Below are positions 1 to 5,642 of a stretch of DNA of 8,223 nt, one piece after another. This DNA comes from Mycoplasmatota bacterium. Lineage in GTDB: Bacteria; Bacillota_I; Bacilli_A; RF39; UBA660. The translations under genes and the position numbers were made by a program. Numbering within the stretch: the stretch's first letter is position 1; every line of letters begins with the position of its first letter. The notes under the pieces were generated by a model that was given only the letters and a program-made list of their open reading frames with translations, made no database searches and was not told the DNA's origin. Location of the stretch: NCBI GenBank assembly GCA_012840755.1, contig DUWA01000056.1, positions 1 through 8,223 of the forward strand. Direction: 5' to 3'.

Positions 1-105
1 ACATATTACAATTAGTGCTAGTATTATATTTGCAATAGCAAACCACTTAGTTTTAATTTTTCTCATCAAACTCATATTAATTAAAAAGTTAAGTTTACTG
101 TTCAT
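1..105 (-). CDS. ABC transporter permease, N-terminal fragment (runs off the left edge)
   Basis: Only the first 35 codons are in the window. The ATG at 105-103 overlaps the last 11 bases of the upstream ATPase gene and is preceded by an AGGTGA ribosome site lying inside that gene, so translation is probably coupled. The visible protein begins with a short polar stretch (MNSKLNFLIN), a basic patch (RKIKTKW) and then a hydrophobic run (FAIANIILALIVI) that looks like the first membrane segment. This basic-then-hydrophobic start is usual for ABC-2 type permeases of the NatB/YhaP kind. Together with the adjoining YhaQ-like ATPase it would form an exporter in the cytoplasmic membrane. The substrate cannot be told from the sequence. 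The assignment rests mainly on position, since the diagnostic part is missing. Confidence 0.7.
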   Translation of the reverse strand, partial: MNSKLNFLINMSLMRKIKTKWFAIANIILALIVIC

Positions 106-994
106 AATTTTCACCTACAATCGATACAAATATTTCATTTAGTGATGGCTGTTCAACAACGAATTTTGTTACATTATCACATTTAGAGATATAATTAAAT
201 ACTTCTTTTACATTTTTACTATCATCAATTTTTATTTCATATTCATCTATGTATTTAATAACATCAACAACTCCATTAATTTTTTTTACTTTTTGAATGT
301 CTATATCTGCCTTTACAAAAATGTTTTTCTTTTTATATTTATCTTTAATATCCTTTAAATTTCCTTCTATAACCGATTTACCATTTAAAAGTACGACTAA
401 TTTTTCACAAAATAATTCAACATGATCCATTCTATGTGATGAAAATATTATTGCGCTTCCCTTGCTAGCTAACTCAGCTATTTCATTTTTAAACAATTCA
501 ACATTAAATGGATCTAAACCAGAAAAAGGTTCGTCTAATATTAATAGTTCTGGCTCGTTTAATATAGCTGTAATAAATTGTATTTTTTGCTGATTTCCTT
601 TAGATAGTTCTTTAATCTTTTTATTTTTATAACTTTCTATTCCAAATTTTTTTAAAAGTTCATCTAATCTTTGTTCTATTTTTTCTTTCGACATCCCTTT
701 TAATGTTCCAAAAAAAACACATTGTTCTTTTACAGTTAATTTTGTAAGTAAGCTTCTTTCTTCAGTTAAAAAACCTATTTTATCTGTTTGAGAATAATCA
801 ATTGGTTTTCCATCTAAAGTGATTTTTCCAGAATTGGAGTCTAAAAGACCCATAATCATTCTAAATGTTGTTGTCTTACCGGCTCCATTTATTCCAAGTA
901 AACCAAAAATTTCACCTTTTCTAACATCAAAAGATAAATTGTCTACTGCTAAAAAATCACCATAATATTTTGTTACATTTTCAACTTTTAACAT
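95..994 (-). CDS. ABC transporter ATP-binding protein, YhaQ/NatA-like
   Basis: This is a 299-residue ATPase that would power an ABC-2 exporter at the inner face of the membrane. Visible motifs are Walker A GINGAGKT at residues 34-41, a Q-loop region reading FLTEER (74-79) with Glu where many families have Gln, signature LSKGNQQ (129-135), Walker B LLILDEP (149-155), D-loop SGLD (157-160) and switch His 186 in SSH. A C-terminal extension of about 80 residues (from about 220) follows the nucleotide-binding domain. Its length and the EER form of the Q-loop match the YhaQ/NatA group better than short EcsA-type ATPases. The ATG at 994 has AGAGGTG about six bases upstream, and that site starts right after the rseP stop codon. 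It overlaps the permease gene by 11 bases. Role in sodium or drug export or stress is known only for relatives; the substrate here is unknown. Confidence 0.9.
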   Translation of the reverse strand: MLKVENVTKYYGDFLAVDNLSFDVRKGEIFGLLGINGAGKTTTFRMIMGLLDSNSGKITLDGKPIDYSQTDKIGFLTEERSLLTKLTVKEQCVFFGTLKGMSKEKIEQRLDELLKKFGIESYKNKKIKELSKGNQQKIQFITAILNEPELLILDEPFSGLDPFNVELFKNEIAELASKGSAIIFSSHRMDHVELFCEKLVVLLNGKSVIEGNLKDIKDKYKKKNIFVKADIDIQKVKKINGVVDVIKYIDEYEIKIDDSKNVKEVFNYISKCDNVTKFVVEQPSLNEIFVSIVGENYEQ

Positions 995-1004
995 TTCACA
1001 CCTC

Positions 1005-2045
1005 TTATCTAAATATTTTTATTATATCATTATATGTTATAGCAATAATTAATACCATTAGCAAGAAAAAACCAACGCTATGTATTATATTTTCAATTTT
1101 TGGATCAACTGGCTTCCTTCTTATCTTCTCAATAACTAAAAACAGTAATCGTCCACCATCAAATGCAGGAAAAGGAATTAAATTAACAACTCCAACATTT
1201 ACACTCATAAATGCTATAAGAAATACTATTGTCATAAATCCTGCTTTAGCACTTTCTCCAACTACTGAATATATTCCAATAGGTCCTGATAAACTATTAA
1301 AATCTAATTTCCCAGTAATTAGATAACCTATTACTTCTACTATTTGTACTATATAACTGTATGTTTTTTGAAAACCATATTTTATTGATTTGAAAAATCC
1401 TTTTTCAATTGTAAAATCAGGTGAAAAACCATATTTGTATGATTTTACTCCTTCTTCTTCAACAAGTTTAGGTTCAACAGTATATTTTTCGATAGTACCA
1501 TTTTTCTTTTGTATTTTAAAATCTATTTTCTCGCCCTTGTATATTTCTAATTGTATAAGGAGCTGATCATTTGTTTTAATTTTTTTATTGTTTATTGCTA
1601 ATATTAGATCACCCTTAGCTAAACCAGTTTGATATGCTGGTAAATTTTTATCAACTTCAGCAATATATGGTTTATTATTTGGCACTCCCTCTACTAATCC
1701 AATAATTATAAATAAAATTATAGCAAGTACGAAATTAAATATAACTCCAGCTACTATGGTTAAAAACCTTTGAGTCCATGTTTTAGACTGTATTCGCATG
1801 TCTTTAGGTATATTTTCATCTACTTCAATTTCTTCTCCTGCCATTTGCACATACCCACCAATAGGCAATAATCTTATTGAATATTTTGTTTCATCGTTTT
1901 TTCTTTTAAACTTATAAATTGAAGGCCCCATACCTATTGAAAATTCATAAACATATATTCCAGCCTTTTTGGCAAAAATAAAATGCCCAAGTTCATGTAT
2001 AAACACTATTACACCTAGTATTAAAAAAAAGTATATAATTGTCAT
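1005..2045 (-). CDS. rseP: RseP/RasP site-2 zinc metalloprotease
   Basis: This 346-residue membrane protease cleaves transmembrane segments of substrates such as anti-sigma factors and leftover signal peptides. The first membrane helix holds the zinc-binding motif HELGH (17-21). PIGGYVQMAGEE (61-72) is a conserved family stretch. A membrane segment lies near 92-118, followed by a PDZ domain at about 125-195. The last part carries NLIPFPAFDGGR (288-299), where Asp 296 is the third metal ligand; the usual NLLPIPALDGG is slightly altered but the ligand is kept. A final membrane helix is near 325-340. It is shorter than B. subtilis RasP (about 420 residues), which fits compact versions in other Firmicutes. 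The ATG has a strong AAGGAG site at 2053-2059, and only 14 bases separate it from the cdsA stop. cdsA-rseP is a classic pairing, here lacking uppS, dxr and proS. Confidence 0.95.
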   Translation of the reverse strand: MTIIYFFLILGVIVFIHELGHFIFAKKAGIYVYEFSIGMGPSIYKFKRKNDETKYSIRLLPIGGYVQMAGEEIEVDENIPKDMRIQSKTWTQRFLTIVAGVIFNFVLAIILFIIIGLVEGVPNNKPYIAEVDKNLPAYQTGLAKGDLILAINNKKIKTNDQLLIQLEIYKGEKIDFKIQKKNGTIEKYTVEPKLVEEEGVKSYKYGFSPDFTIEKGFFKSIKYGFQKTYSYIVQIVEVIGYLITGKLDFNSLSGPIGIYSVVGESAKAGFMTIVFLIAFMSVNVGVVNLIPFPAFDGGRLLFLVIEKIRRKPVDPKIENIIHSVGFFLLMVLIIAITYNDIIKIFR

Positions 2046-2059
2046 TTTCCCTCTCCTTA

Positions 2060-2860
2060 CTATAAAATTGAGATAAATAAAATATAACCTAATACTACAA
2101 ATATTATACTATCAAATCTATCTAATACCCCTCCATGACCTGGCATTAAATTAGAAAAATCTTTTTTATCAAAATATCTTTTTATTGATGAGAAAAACAA
2201 ATCTCCAAATTGACCTAATATTGATAAAAATAAAGTTATTAAAACTAACGGTATAATTGATAATTCAGGGTTTATTACACAGTGATAATATGCCGTTGGA
2301 ATTAAAACTCCAAACACTGTACCGCCTATAAAACCTTCCCATGTTTTCTTAGGTGAAATAACCTCAAGCATTTTGTTTTTACCTATTAAACTTCCTGTAA
2401 TATAAGCATATGTGTCAGTAATAACAGTTATTAAAAATAAGTATATTGTGATTTCAAGCCCAATGTTTCGTATACTCATTAAAAGTGACATTGAAAAACC
2501 TAAAAATAATATTCCGCCTGCTAAGTAAAATGCATCATTAATACTGTATTTACTTCGTTCGTGATAAAAAACAGTTGGTACAAAAAGTGTTAAAAATAAG
2601 GCCGATATTATTTTATAATCAATCATAAATACATTATTATAGTTTTTTATATTAAATAAAATTATCAAACTAACAAGCATATATGAAATGAATTTAATAA
2701 AATTTGGAATCTCTTTTTTTCTGTTTTTAATATCTAAAAATTCCGTAATTCCAATCAACGAAATAATAAAAATAAATAATTGAAATAAATTCCCGCCAAT
2801 TATTAAAATAGGTATAAAGATTAATAACATTAAAAATGCACTTATTGTTCTAGTTTTCAT
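2060..2860 (-). CDS. cdsA: Phosphatidate cytidylyltransferase (CDP-diglyceride synthase)
   Basis: The product makes CDP-diacylglycerol from phosphatidic acid and CTP, the branch point for phosphatidylglycerol and cardiolipin synthesis, in the cytoplasmic membrane. The 266-residue protein is a string of hydrophobic helices. The C-terminal family signature is clear: SSIKR (224-228), KKD (232-234), PGHGG (240-244) and LDRFD (246-250) with the expected spacing. KKTWEGFIGG, just past the middle, is a second conserved stretch. The N-terminus MKTRTISAF is typical of the family. The ATG is set by GGAGGA at 2866-2871. A near-consensus promoter lies upstream, so cdsA is the first gene of the operon that continues into rseP and the ABC transporter. 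The stop is TAG and lies within the rseP ribosome site region. Confidence 0.95.
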   Translation of the reverse strand: MKTRTISAFLMLLIFIPILIIGGNLFQLFIFIISLIGITEFLDIKNRKKEIPNFIKFISYMLVSLIILFNIKNYNNVFMIDYKIISALFLTLFVPTVFYHERSKYSINDAFYLAGGILFLGFSMSLLMSIRNIGLEITIYLFLITVITDTYAYITGSLIGKNKMLEVISPKKTWEGFIGGTVFGVLIPTAYYHCVINPELSIIPLVLITLFLSILGQFGDLFFSSIKRYFDKKDFSNLMPGHGGVLDRFDSIIFVVLGYILFISIL

Positions 2861-2912
2861 TATATTCCTCCAAAATTCTTGATAAATTTAATTGTATAAC
2901 ATCAATATATTA

Positions 2913-2941
2913 ATTATAATATATTTTACAGTTTTTAACAA
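2913..2941 (-). promoter_or_regulatory. Housekeeping promoter for cdsA-rseP-ABC operon
   Basis: Read on the minus strand, TTGTTA (2941-2936) is followed after exactly 17 bases by TATAAT (2918-2913), a perfect -10. The expected transcript start near 2906 leaves a leader of about 45 bases that ends in GGAGGA before the cdsA ATG. It sits just downstream of the khpA terminator, as expected for a new transcription unit. Confidence 0.8.
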
Positions 2942-2950
2942 GTAAACTCA

Positions 2951-2978
2951 CAAAAAAAGAAGTTATTAAAAACCTCTT
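2951..2978 (-). terminator. Intrinsic terminator after khpA
   Basis: On the minus strand AAGAGGTT (2978-2971) pairs with AACTTCTT (2964-2957), eight pairs including one G-T, around a six-base loop, and is followed by a T run (2956-2952). The upstream arm overlaps the khpA stop codon at 2979-2977. It separates rpsP-khpA from the cdsA operon. Confidence 0.8.
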
Positions 2979-3222
2979 AAAACGAATCAATATTAATTTT
3001 CACCTTTTTATTATCTCCGATATAAGATGCAGCTTGAACTATTGTTCTAATTGAATTAGCAATACTACCGCCTTTTCCAATTACAGAGCCCATATCTTCT
3101 TCGCTAACAAAAACTTGAATATTAACAATATCTTCCTCATCTTCAAATTGTTTAACTGAAACCATATCTGGTTGTTTAGCAATACTCTTAACTAAAAATT
3201 CTGTAAGTTCAACTAATTTCAT
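2977..3222 (-). CDS. khpA: KH-domain RNA-binding protein KhpA
   Basis: This 81-residue protein is a single type II-like KH domain that binds RNA without strong sequence preference. In Streptococcus and Bacillus relatives it pairs with KhpB/Jag and affects cell division and elongation. The RNA-binding GxxG loop is seen as VIGKGGSIANSIRTIV (about 49-64), preceded by an acidic stretch FEDEEDI. The C-terminus KVKINIDSF closes the last strand. It starts two bases after the rpsP stop codon; the upstream region has only a purine-rich AAGAAAGAAAG and no strong ribosome site, so expression probably depends on translational coupling to rpsP. The rpsP-khpA pairing is conserved in Firmicutes. The ylqD, rimM, trmD and rplS genes that follow in Bacillus are absent here because a terminator comes next. 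Confidence 0.93.
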   Translation of the reverse strand: MKLVELTEFLVKSIAKQPDMVSVKQFEDEEDIVNIQVFVSEEDMGSVIGKGGSIANSIRTIVQAASYIGDNKKVKINIDSF

Positions 3223-3224
3223 AA

Positions 3225-3509
3225 TTATTTACTTTCTTTCTTAGTCATTCTTTGATTATGAAATTTTTCTAAAATCCCTTGACTTTTTAATAAATCTCTA
3301 ACTGTATCAGTTGGTTGAGCACCATCTGATAACCACTTAAGAGCAACTTCTTCATTAATTTTAATTTCAGCTGGTTCCATTATCGGATTATAAGTTCCTA
3401 CTGTTTCAATAAATCTTCCATCTCTAGGACTTCTTGAATCAGCTGCTACAATACGATAAAAAGGTTTTTTCTTTGAGCCCATTCTTTTTAATCTCAATTT
3501 AACTGCCAC
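3225..3509 (-). CDS. rpsP: 30S ribosomal protein S16
   Basis: S16 is a small-subunit protein needed for 16S rRNA folding. With the GTG start at 3509-3507 the product is 94 residues, beginning (M)[19 protein letters not shown], the standard S16 N-terminus, followed by [15 protein letters not shown] and GTYNP, also highly conserved. An ATG further upstream at 3563 would add 18 residues, but it lies inside the -35 element of the promoter and the extra residues do not resemble S16. The GTG has GGAGGG at 3520-3515 with a five-base gap. The leader is only about 19 bases. It is cotranscribed with khpA. The Lys-rich C-terminal tail (MTKKESK) is a little longer than in the shortest S16 proteins. Confidence 0.97.
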   Translation of the reverse strand: MAVKLRLKRMGSKKKPFYRIVAADSRSPRDGRFIETVGTYNPIMEPAEIKINEEVALKWLSDGAQPTDTVRDLLKSQGILEKFHNQRMTKKESK

Positions 3510-3514
3510 ATTAT

Positions 3515-3520
3515 CCCTCC
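3515..3520 (-). promoter_or_regulatory. Ribosome binding site that fixes the rpsP GTG start
   Basis: GGAGGG on the minus strand lies five bases before the GTG at 3509. An ATG at 3511-3509 overlaps this GTG but is out of frame with S16. The site and the S16 N-terminal match together decide the start. Confidence 0.85.
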
Positions 3521-3534
3521 ATTCATCTATAAAA

Positions 3535-3563
3535 ATAATATCACAATTAATTTTATGTGTCAA
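3535..3563 (-). promoter_or_regulatory. Strong housekeeping promoter for rpsP-khpA
   Basis: On the minus strand a perfect TTGACA (3563-3558) and TATTAT (3540-3535) are separated by 17 bases. The expected start near 3528 gives a leader of about 19 bases. The -35 hexamer is one arm of a perfect seven-base inverted repeat described separately, which could be an operator. Confidence 0.88.
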
Positions 3564-3579
3564 CCTTTTTTTGTTGACA
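3558..3579. repeat. Inverted repeat TGTCAAC-N8-GTTGACA over the rpsP -35 element
   Basis: TGTCAAC at 3558-3564 and GTTGACA at 3573-3579 are perfect seven-base inverted arms around an eight-base C plus T7 spacer. The left arm contains the rpsP -35 hexamer. It has no T run after either arm in the rpsP direction, so it does not look like a terminator for a neighbouring gene; an operator is possible. The same GTCAAC/GTTGAC arms with the same spacer length recur in the cotE terminator. Confidence 0.6.
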
Positions 3580-3710
3580 ACTTAAATATTTAAAACAGCC
3601 AATTCTTAATGTATTTCTTCTATTATTTTCAAATTTCAGTTTTCTATTCTATCTACACGGAATTCTTCAGAATTAATAATGGAATTGATTTTAAAATTCA
3701 TAATTAAAAA

Positions 3711-3738
3711 CAAAAAGTCAACTTATATATGTTGACTT
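3711..3738 (-). terminator. Intrinsic terminator after cotE
   Basis: On the minus strand AAGTCAAC (3738-3731) and GTTGACTT (3722-3715) form a perfect eight-pair stem with an eight-base AT loop, followed by T-rich TTTGTTTTT down to about 3706. The first arm overlaps the cotE stop codon at 3739-3737. The remaining stretch, about 3582-3705, holds no gene or structure that I can support. Confidence 0.88.
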
Positions 3739-4273
3739 AATTTAAAAAATCTTCATTAACATCATTGGTAATTTCTTCTTCAATCTCCGGAGTTAATTCA
3801 TCTTCAATTTCATCCCATGGTTCTTCATCATCTTCAACAGAAATTTTCATTTTTGTTTCACCAACAATTTCTACTCCTAGTTCTTTTTCAATATCAAAGA
3901 TGATTTTGCCATCTTCGTCAATGTTAACCGCTGAACATGACGGTTGTTTTAATGCCCTTACAATGATATCTGAATCACCTGTTAAATCAACATTATCTCT
4001 TAATCTAACATTAAATATATCATTGTAATCAATTTTTTGACTTACTACTGTTGTTTTAGAATCATTTTCATAAGAATACCATAGGTTTACATCAAAAGAA
4101 CCGTCTACGCCTACTCTTTCACCCGTTTTATAACCTTTAAATTTATGATTTATTACCCAACATCCAAGCACAGTAGTTGGTTTTTCTGAAACTGATATTG
4201 TATACGTATTTTTAAAATATTTCTTTCCCTTTCCTAAAACAGCTTTAGTAACTATTTCTTTATAACTTGCCAT
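3737..4273 (-). CDS. cotE: Outer spore coat morphogenetic protein CotE
   Basis: CotE directs assembly of the outer coat on the forespore surface. The 178-residue product begins MASYKEIVTKAVLGKGKK, matching the MSEYREIITKAV start of B. subtilis CotE. It continues with VLGCWVINHKF (35-45), FDVNLWYSY (60-68), a KQPSC stretch and VEIVGETK (about 135-142), all CotE hallmarks in the right order. It ends in a strongly acidic tail (about 147-178) with PWDEIEDEL and NEDFLN, as in Bacillus. Total length is close to the B. subtilis protein (181). I chose ATG 4273 over an in-frame GTG at 4288 because the GTG lies at the ribosome site (GAGAGGTGAT). The gene stands alone with its own sporulation-type promoter and terminator. 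Its presence implies that the organism or its near ancestors form endospores. Confidence 0.95.
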   Translation of the reverse strand: MASYKEIVTKAVLGKGKKYFKNTYTISVSEKPTTVLGCWVINHKFKGYKTGERVGVDGSFDVNLWYSYENDSKTTVVSQKIDYNDIFNVRLRDNVDLTGDSDIIVRALKQPSCSAVNIDEDGKIIFDIEKELGVEIVGETKMKISVEDDEEPWDEIEDELTPEIEEEITNDVNEDFLN

Positions 4274-4276
4274 TCT

Positions 4277-4286
4277 ATCACCTCTC
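4277..4286 (-). promoter_or_regulatory. Ribosome binding site that fixes the cotE ATG start
   Basis: GAGAGGTGAT on the minus strand is a near-complete match to the 16S anti-Shine-Dalgarno complement, with GAGG seven bases before ATG 4273. It rules out the in-frame GTG at 4288-4286, which overlaps this site and would add five residues not seen in CotE relatives. Confidence 0.85.
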
Positions 4287-4290
4287 ACTT

Positions 4291-4319
4291 TAATTTATGC
4301 AAAACTATGAGAAAAGTGC
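4291..4319 (-). promoter_or_regulatory. Sigma-K-like promoter for cotE
   Basis: On the minus strand GCAC (4319-4316) is followed after 16 bases by CATAAATTA (4299-4291). This fits the late mother-cell sigma-K pattern AC-N16/17-CATAnnnTA. The expected start is close to 4284, only about 11 bases before the ATG and at the edge of the ribosome site, which is tight. A second CATA (4308-4305, minus-strand CATAGTTT) with ATGATTT upstream could be a weak sigma-E promoter. B. subtilis cotE is known to use both sigma-E and sigma-K. No good TTGACA/TATAAT pair is seen here. Confidence 0.55.
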
Positions 4320-4434
4320 ACATAAAATCATGACAAATAAATTAATAACTTTTGTTTTGAAAAAGAGCTAAGATATACTAAATATTAAAAAACACTATAT
4401 ATTGCGAATGATCAACAATTATTATTTTATTATA

Positions 4435-4455
4435 AAAAAGAAATAAAGTCTTTTT
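4435..4455 (-). terminator. Possible weak terminator after the deacetylase gene
   Basis: On the minus strand AAAAAGA (4455-4449) can pair with TCTTTTT (4441-4435) around a seven-base loop, overlapping the stop codon. The stem has one G-C pair and the T run is largely the arm itself, so it is weak; read-through into cotE is possible. Confidence 0.3.
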
Positions 4456-5569
4456 ATCTTATTTTTCTGTATAGATTTCCATATTCCTGTTCCAGACCTT
4501 TTTCCTCAAACAGCTCTTCGACAGTATAAAATTCAAAGCCCTGTTTTAACATCTTAGGTATAGCTATTTCAACTGCTTCAACGCTTGTTTTATGAATATC
4601 ATGTAATAAAACAATAGACCCATCGTATGAATCGTTAATAATAGCATCAGCAACTTTATCTTTATCTAAAAACTTCCAATCTAAAGTATCATTTGTCCAA
4701 TATATCAAATAATAGTCTAATATTTTCTTTTGCTCATCATAAATATTCCCATATGGTGGTCTTAAATAGTTTGGAATTTCACCAACAATGGACTCAATAG
4801 TTTTTTCTGTTTTGTTGATATTCTTGATTATATTTTCATTAGAAGTTTCAAAAAAATTAATGTGATCATAGCTATGATTAGCTATTTGGTGTCCTTCTTC
4901 TTTCATTCTTAAAAGAATATCAGGATTATTTTTTGCTTTACTTCCTAAAACAAAAAATGTAGCTTTAATATCATTTTTTTTTAAAATATCTAATAATTTA
5001 TTCGTGTATTTTCCTGGTCCATCATCAAAAGTGAGTGCAATTTTTTTTACTTCATTTTTAACATCAATAGAAATTGCTGCAGAACTAACTGGATTAATGT
5101 TATTATTTTCTATTGAGACATTTGTAGTCTCATTTGTTTTTACTTCTTCTACTAGTTGTTCTTTTGGTTCTTCTATTAGTTCTTCTACTGATTGTTCTAC
5201 TGATTGTTCTTTTGGTTCTTCTATTGGTTCTTCTACTGATTGTTCTACTAGTTGTTCTTTTGGTTCTTCTATTAGTTCTTCTACTGATTGTTCTACTGAT
5301 TGTTCTTTTGGTTCTTCTACTGATTGTTCTTTTGGTGTTGTGAAAATATCTTTATTTTTATTTAATATACCTTCGTTATTTTTTGAATAATCAACCTCTG
5401 TTATTAGCAACTTTTCGTTAGGAACATATTCCTTATTTATCTCACAACCTGTGAGAATAGTAATTGAAAAAGAAAAAACAATAATTTTCCAAAATTTATT
5501 AATTTTAGATATTTTAACCTTGTTTGTTTTAGTTAATTCTTTAATTTTATTTAAATTTATATACTTCAT
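4454..5569 (-). CDS. Lipoprotein polysaccharide deacetylase (NodB domain) with repeat tract
   Basis: A surface enzyme expected to remove acetyl groups from N-acetylated sugars, in peptidoglycan or another wall or spore polymer. The 371-residue protein has a Lys-rich N-terminus, a hydrophobic segment (about 26-39) and lipobox LTGC with the lipidated Cys 42. A linker and a 16-residue-period repeat tract (79-142, EEPKEQSVEQSVEELI type) follow. The NodB domain spans about 175-355: TFDDGP (180-185), metal-binding HSYDH (232-236), RPPYG (270-274), DTLDW (294-298) and LLHDIH (321-326). All catalytic motifs are intact, so it should be active. The ATG is preceded by GAGGGG. Substrate is not decided: PgdA-like peptidoglycan deacetylation or a PdaA-like cortex role are both possible. 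It sits between miaB and cotE, where Bacillus has ymcA, under a strong vegetative promoter. Confidence 0.92.
   Translation of the reverse strand: MKYINLNKIKELTKTNKVKISKINKFWKIIVFSFSITILTGCEINKEYVPNEKLLITEVDYSKNNEGILNKNKDIFTTPKEQSVEEPKEQSVEQSVEELIEEPKEQLVEQSVEEPIEEPKEQSVEQSVEELIEEPKEQLVEEVKTNETTNVSIENNNINPVSSAAISIDVKNEVKKIALTFDDGPGKYTNKLLDILKKNDIKATFFVLGSKAKNNPDILLRMKEEGHQIANHSYDHINFFETSNENIIKNINKTEKTIESIVGEIPNYLRPPYGNIYDEQKKILDYYLIYWTNDTLDWKFLDKDKVADAIINDSYDGSIVLLHDIHKTSVEAVEIAIPKMLKQGFEFYTVEELFEEKGLEQEYGNLYRKIR
5144..5335 (-). repeat. In-frame tandem repeat, 48-base unit with 96-base higher-order period
   Basis: This encodes residues 79-142 of the deacetylase. Units of 48 bases (16 codons) alternate between two slightly different types, so the true period is 96 bases. 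A perfect 77-base direct repeat is visible: 5147-5223 equals 5243-5319. Unit length is divisible by three, so gain or loss of units would keep the frame and change the length of the linker between the lipid anchor and the enzyme. Confidence 0.93.
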
Positions 5570-5587
5570 ACTACCCCTCTTGCGTTT

Positions 5588-5615
5588 ATTATATTACTTT
5601 TCTAGAATATGTCAA
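5588..5615 (-). promoter_or_regulatory. Consensus housekeeping promoter for the deacetylase
   Basis: On the minus strand both hexamers are perfect: TTGACA (5615-5610) and TATAAT (5593-5588), with a 16-base spacer. The expected start near 5581 leaves a very short leader of about 12 bases holding the GAGGGG ribosome site (5579-5574). It lies directly after the T run of the miaB terminator. Confidence 0.85.
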
Positions 5616-5616
5616 T

Positions 5617-5642
5617 AAAAAAACAAAGTATTTAATTACTTT
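5617..5642 (-). terminator. Intrinsic terminator after miaB
   Basis: On the minus strand AAAGTA (5642-5637) pairs with TACTTT (5630-5625) around a six-base loop, followed by G and seven T (5623-5617). The stem overlaps the last codons and the stop of miaB (5638-5636). The stem is short and AT-rich, so strength is uncertain. Confidence 0.65.

Noticed and set aside
970..1326. Open frame of 118 codons on the plus strand opposite rseP
   Set aside because: It overlaps the conserved C-terminal part of rseP, has no ribosome site or family resemblance, and all real genes are on the other strand.
3510..3563. Longer S16 starting at ATG 3563
   Set aside because: This ATG lies in the -35 hexamer of the rpsP promoter, and S16 proteins begin at the (M)AVKLRL stretch coded from GTG 3509.
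3574..3602. TTGACA on the plus strand as a divergent promoter
   Set aside because: No acceptable -10 follows at 16-18 bases and no gene lies downstream on the plus strand.
3636..3701. A 21-codon open frame on the minus strand between cotE and rpsP
   Set aside because: No ribosome site, starts just after the cotE terminator and has no recognisable motif.
3765..4028. Ser-rich open frame on the plus strand opposite cotE
   Set aside because: Its Ser richness is the antisense of the acidic CotE tail and neighbouring codons; no ribosome site.
5004..5390. Long open frames on the plus strand opposite the deacetylase, including a Leu/Val-rich one at 5134-5343
   Set aside because: They are mirror images of the repeat tract, made of low-complexity Ser/Thr/Cys or Leu/Val runs, with no ribosome site, and the minus strand encodes a clear lipoprotein enzyme.
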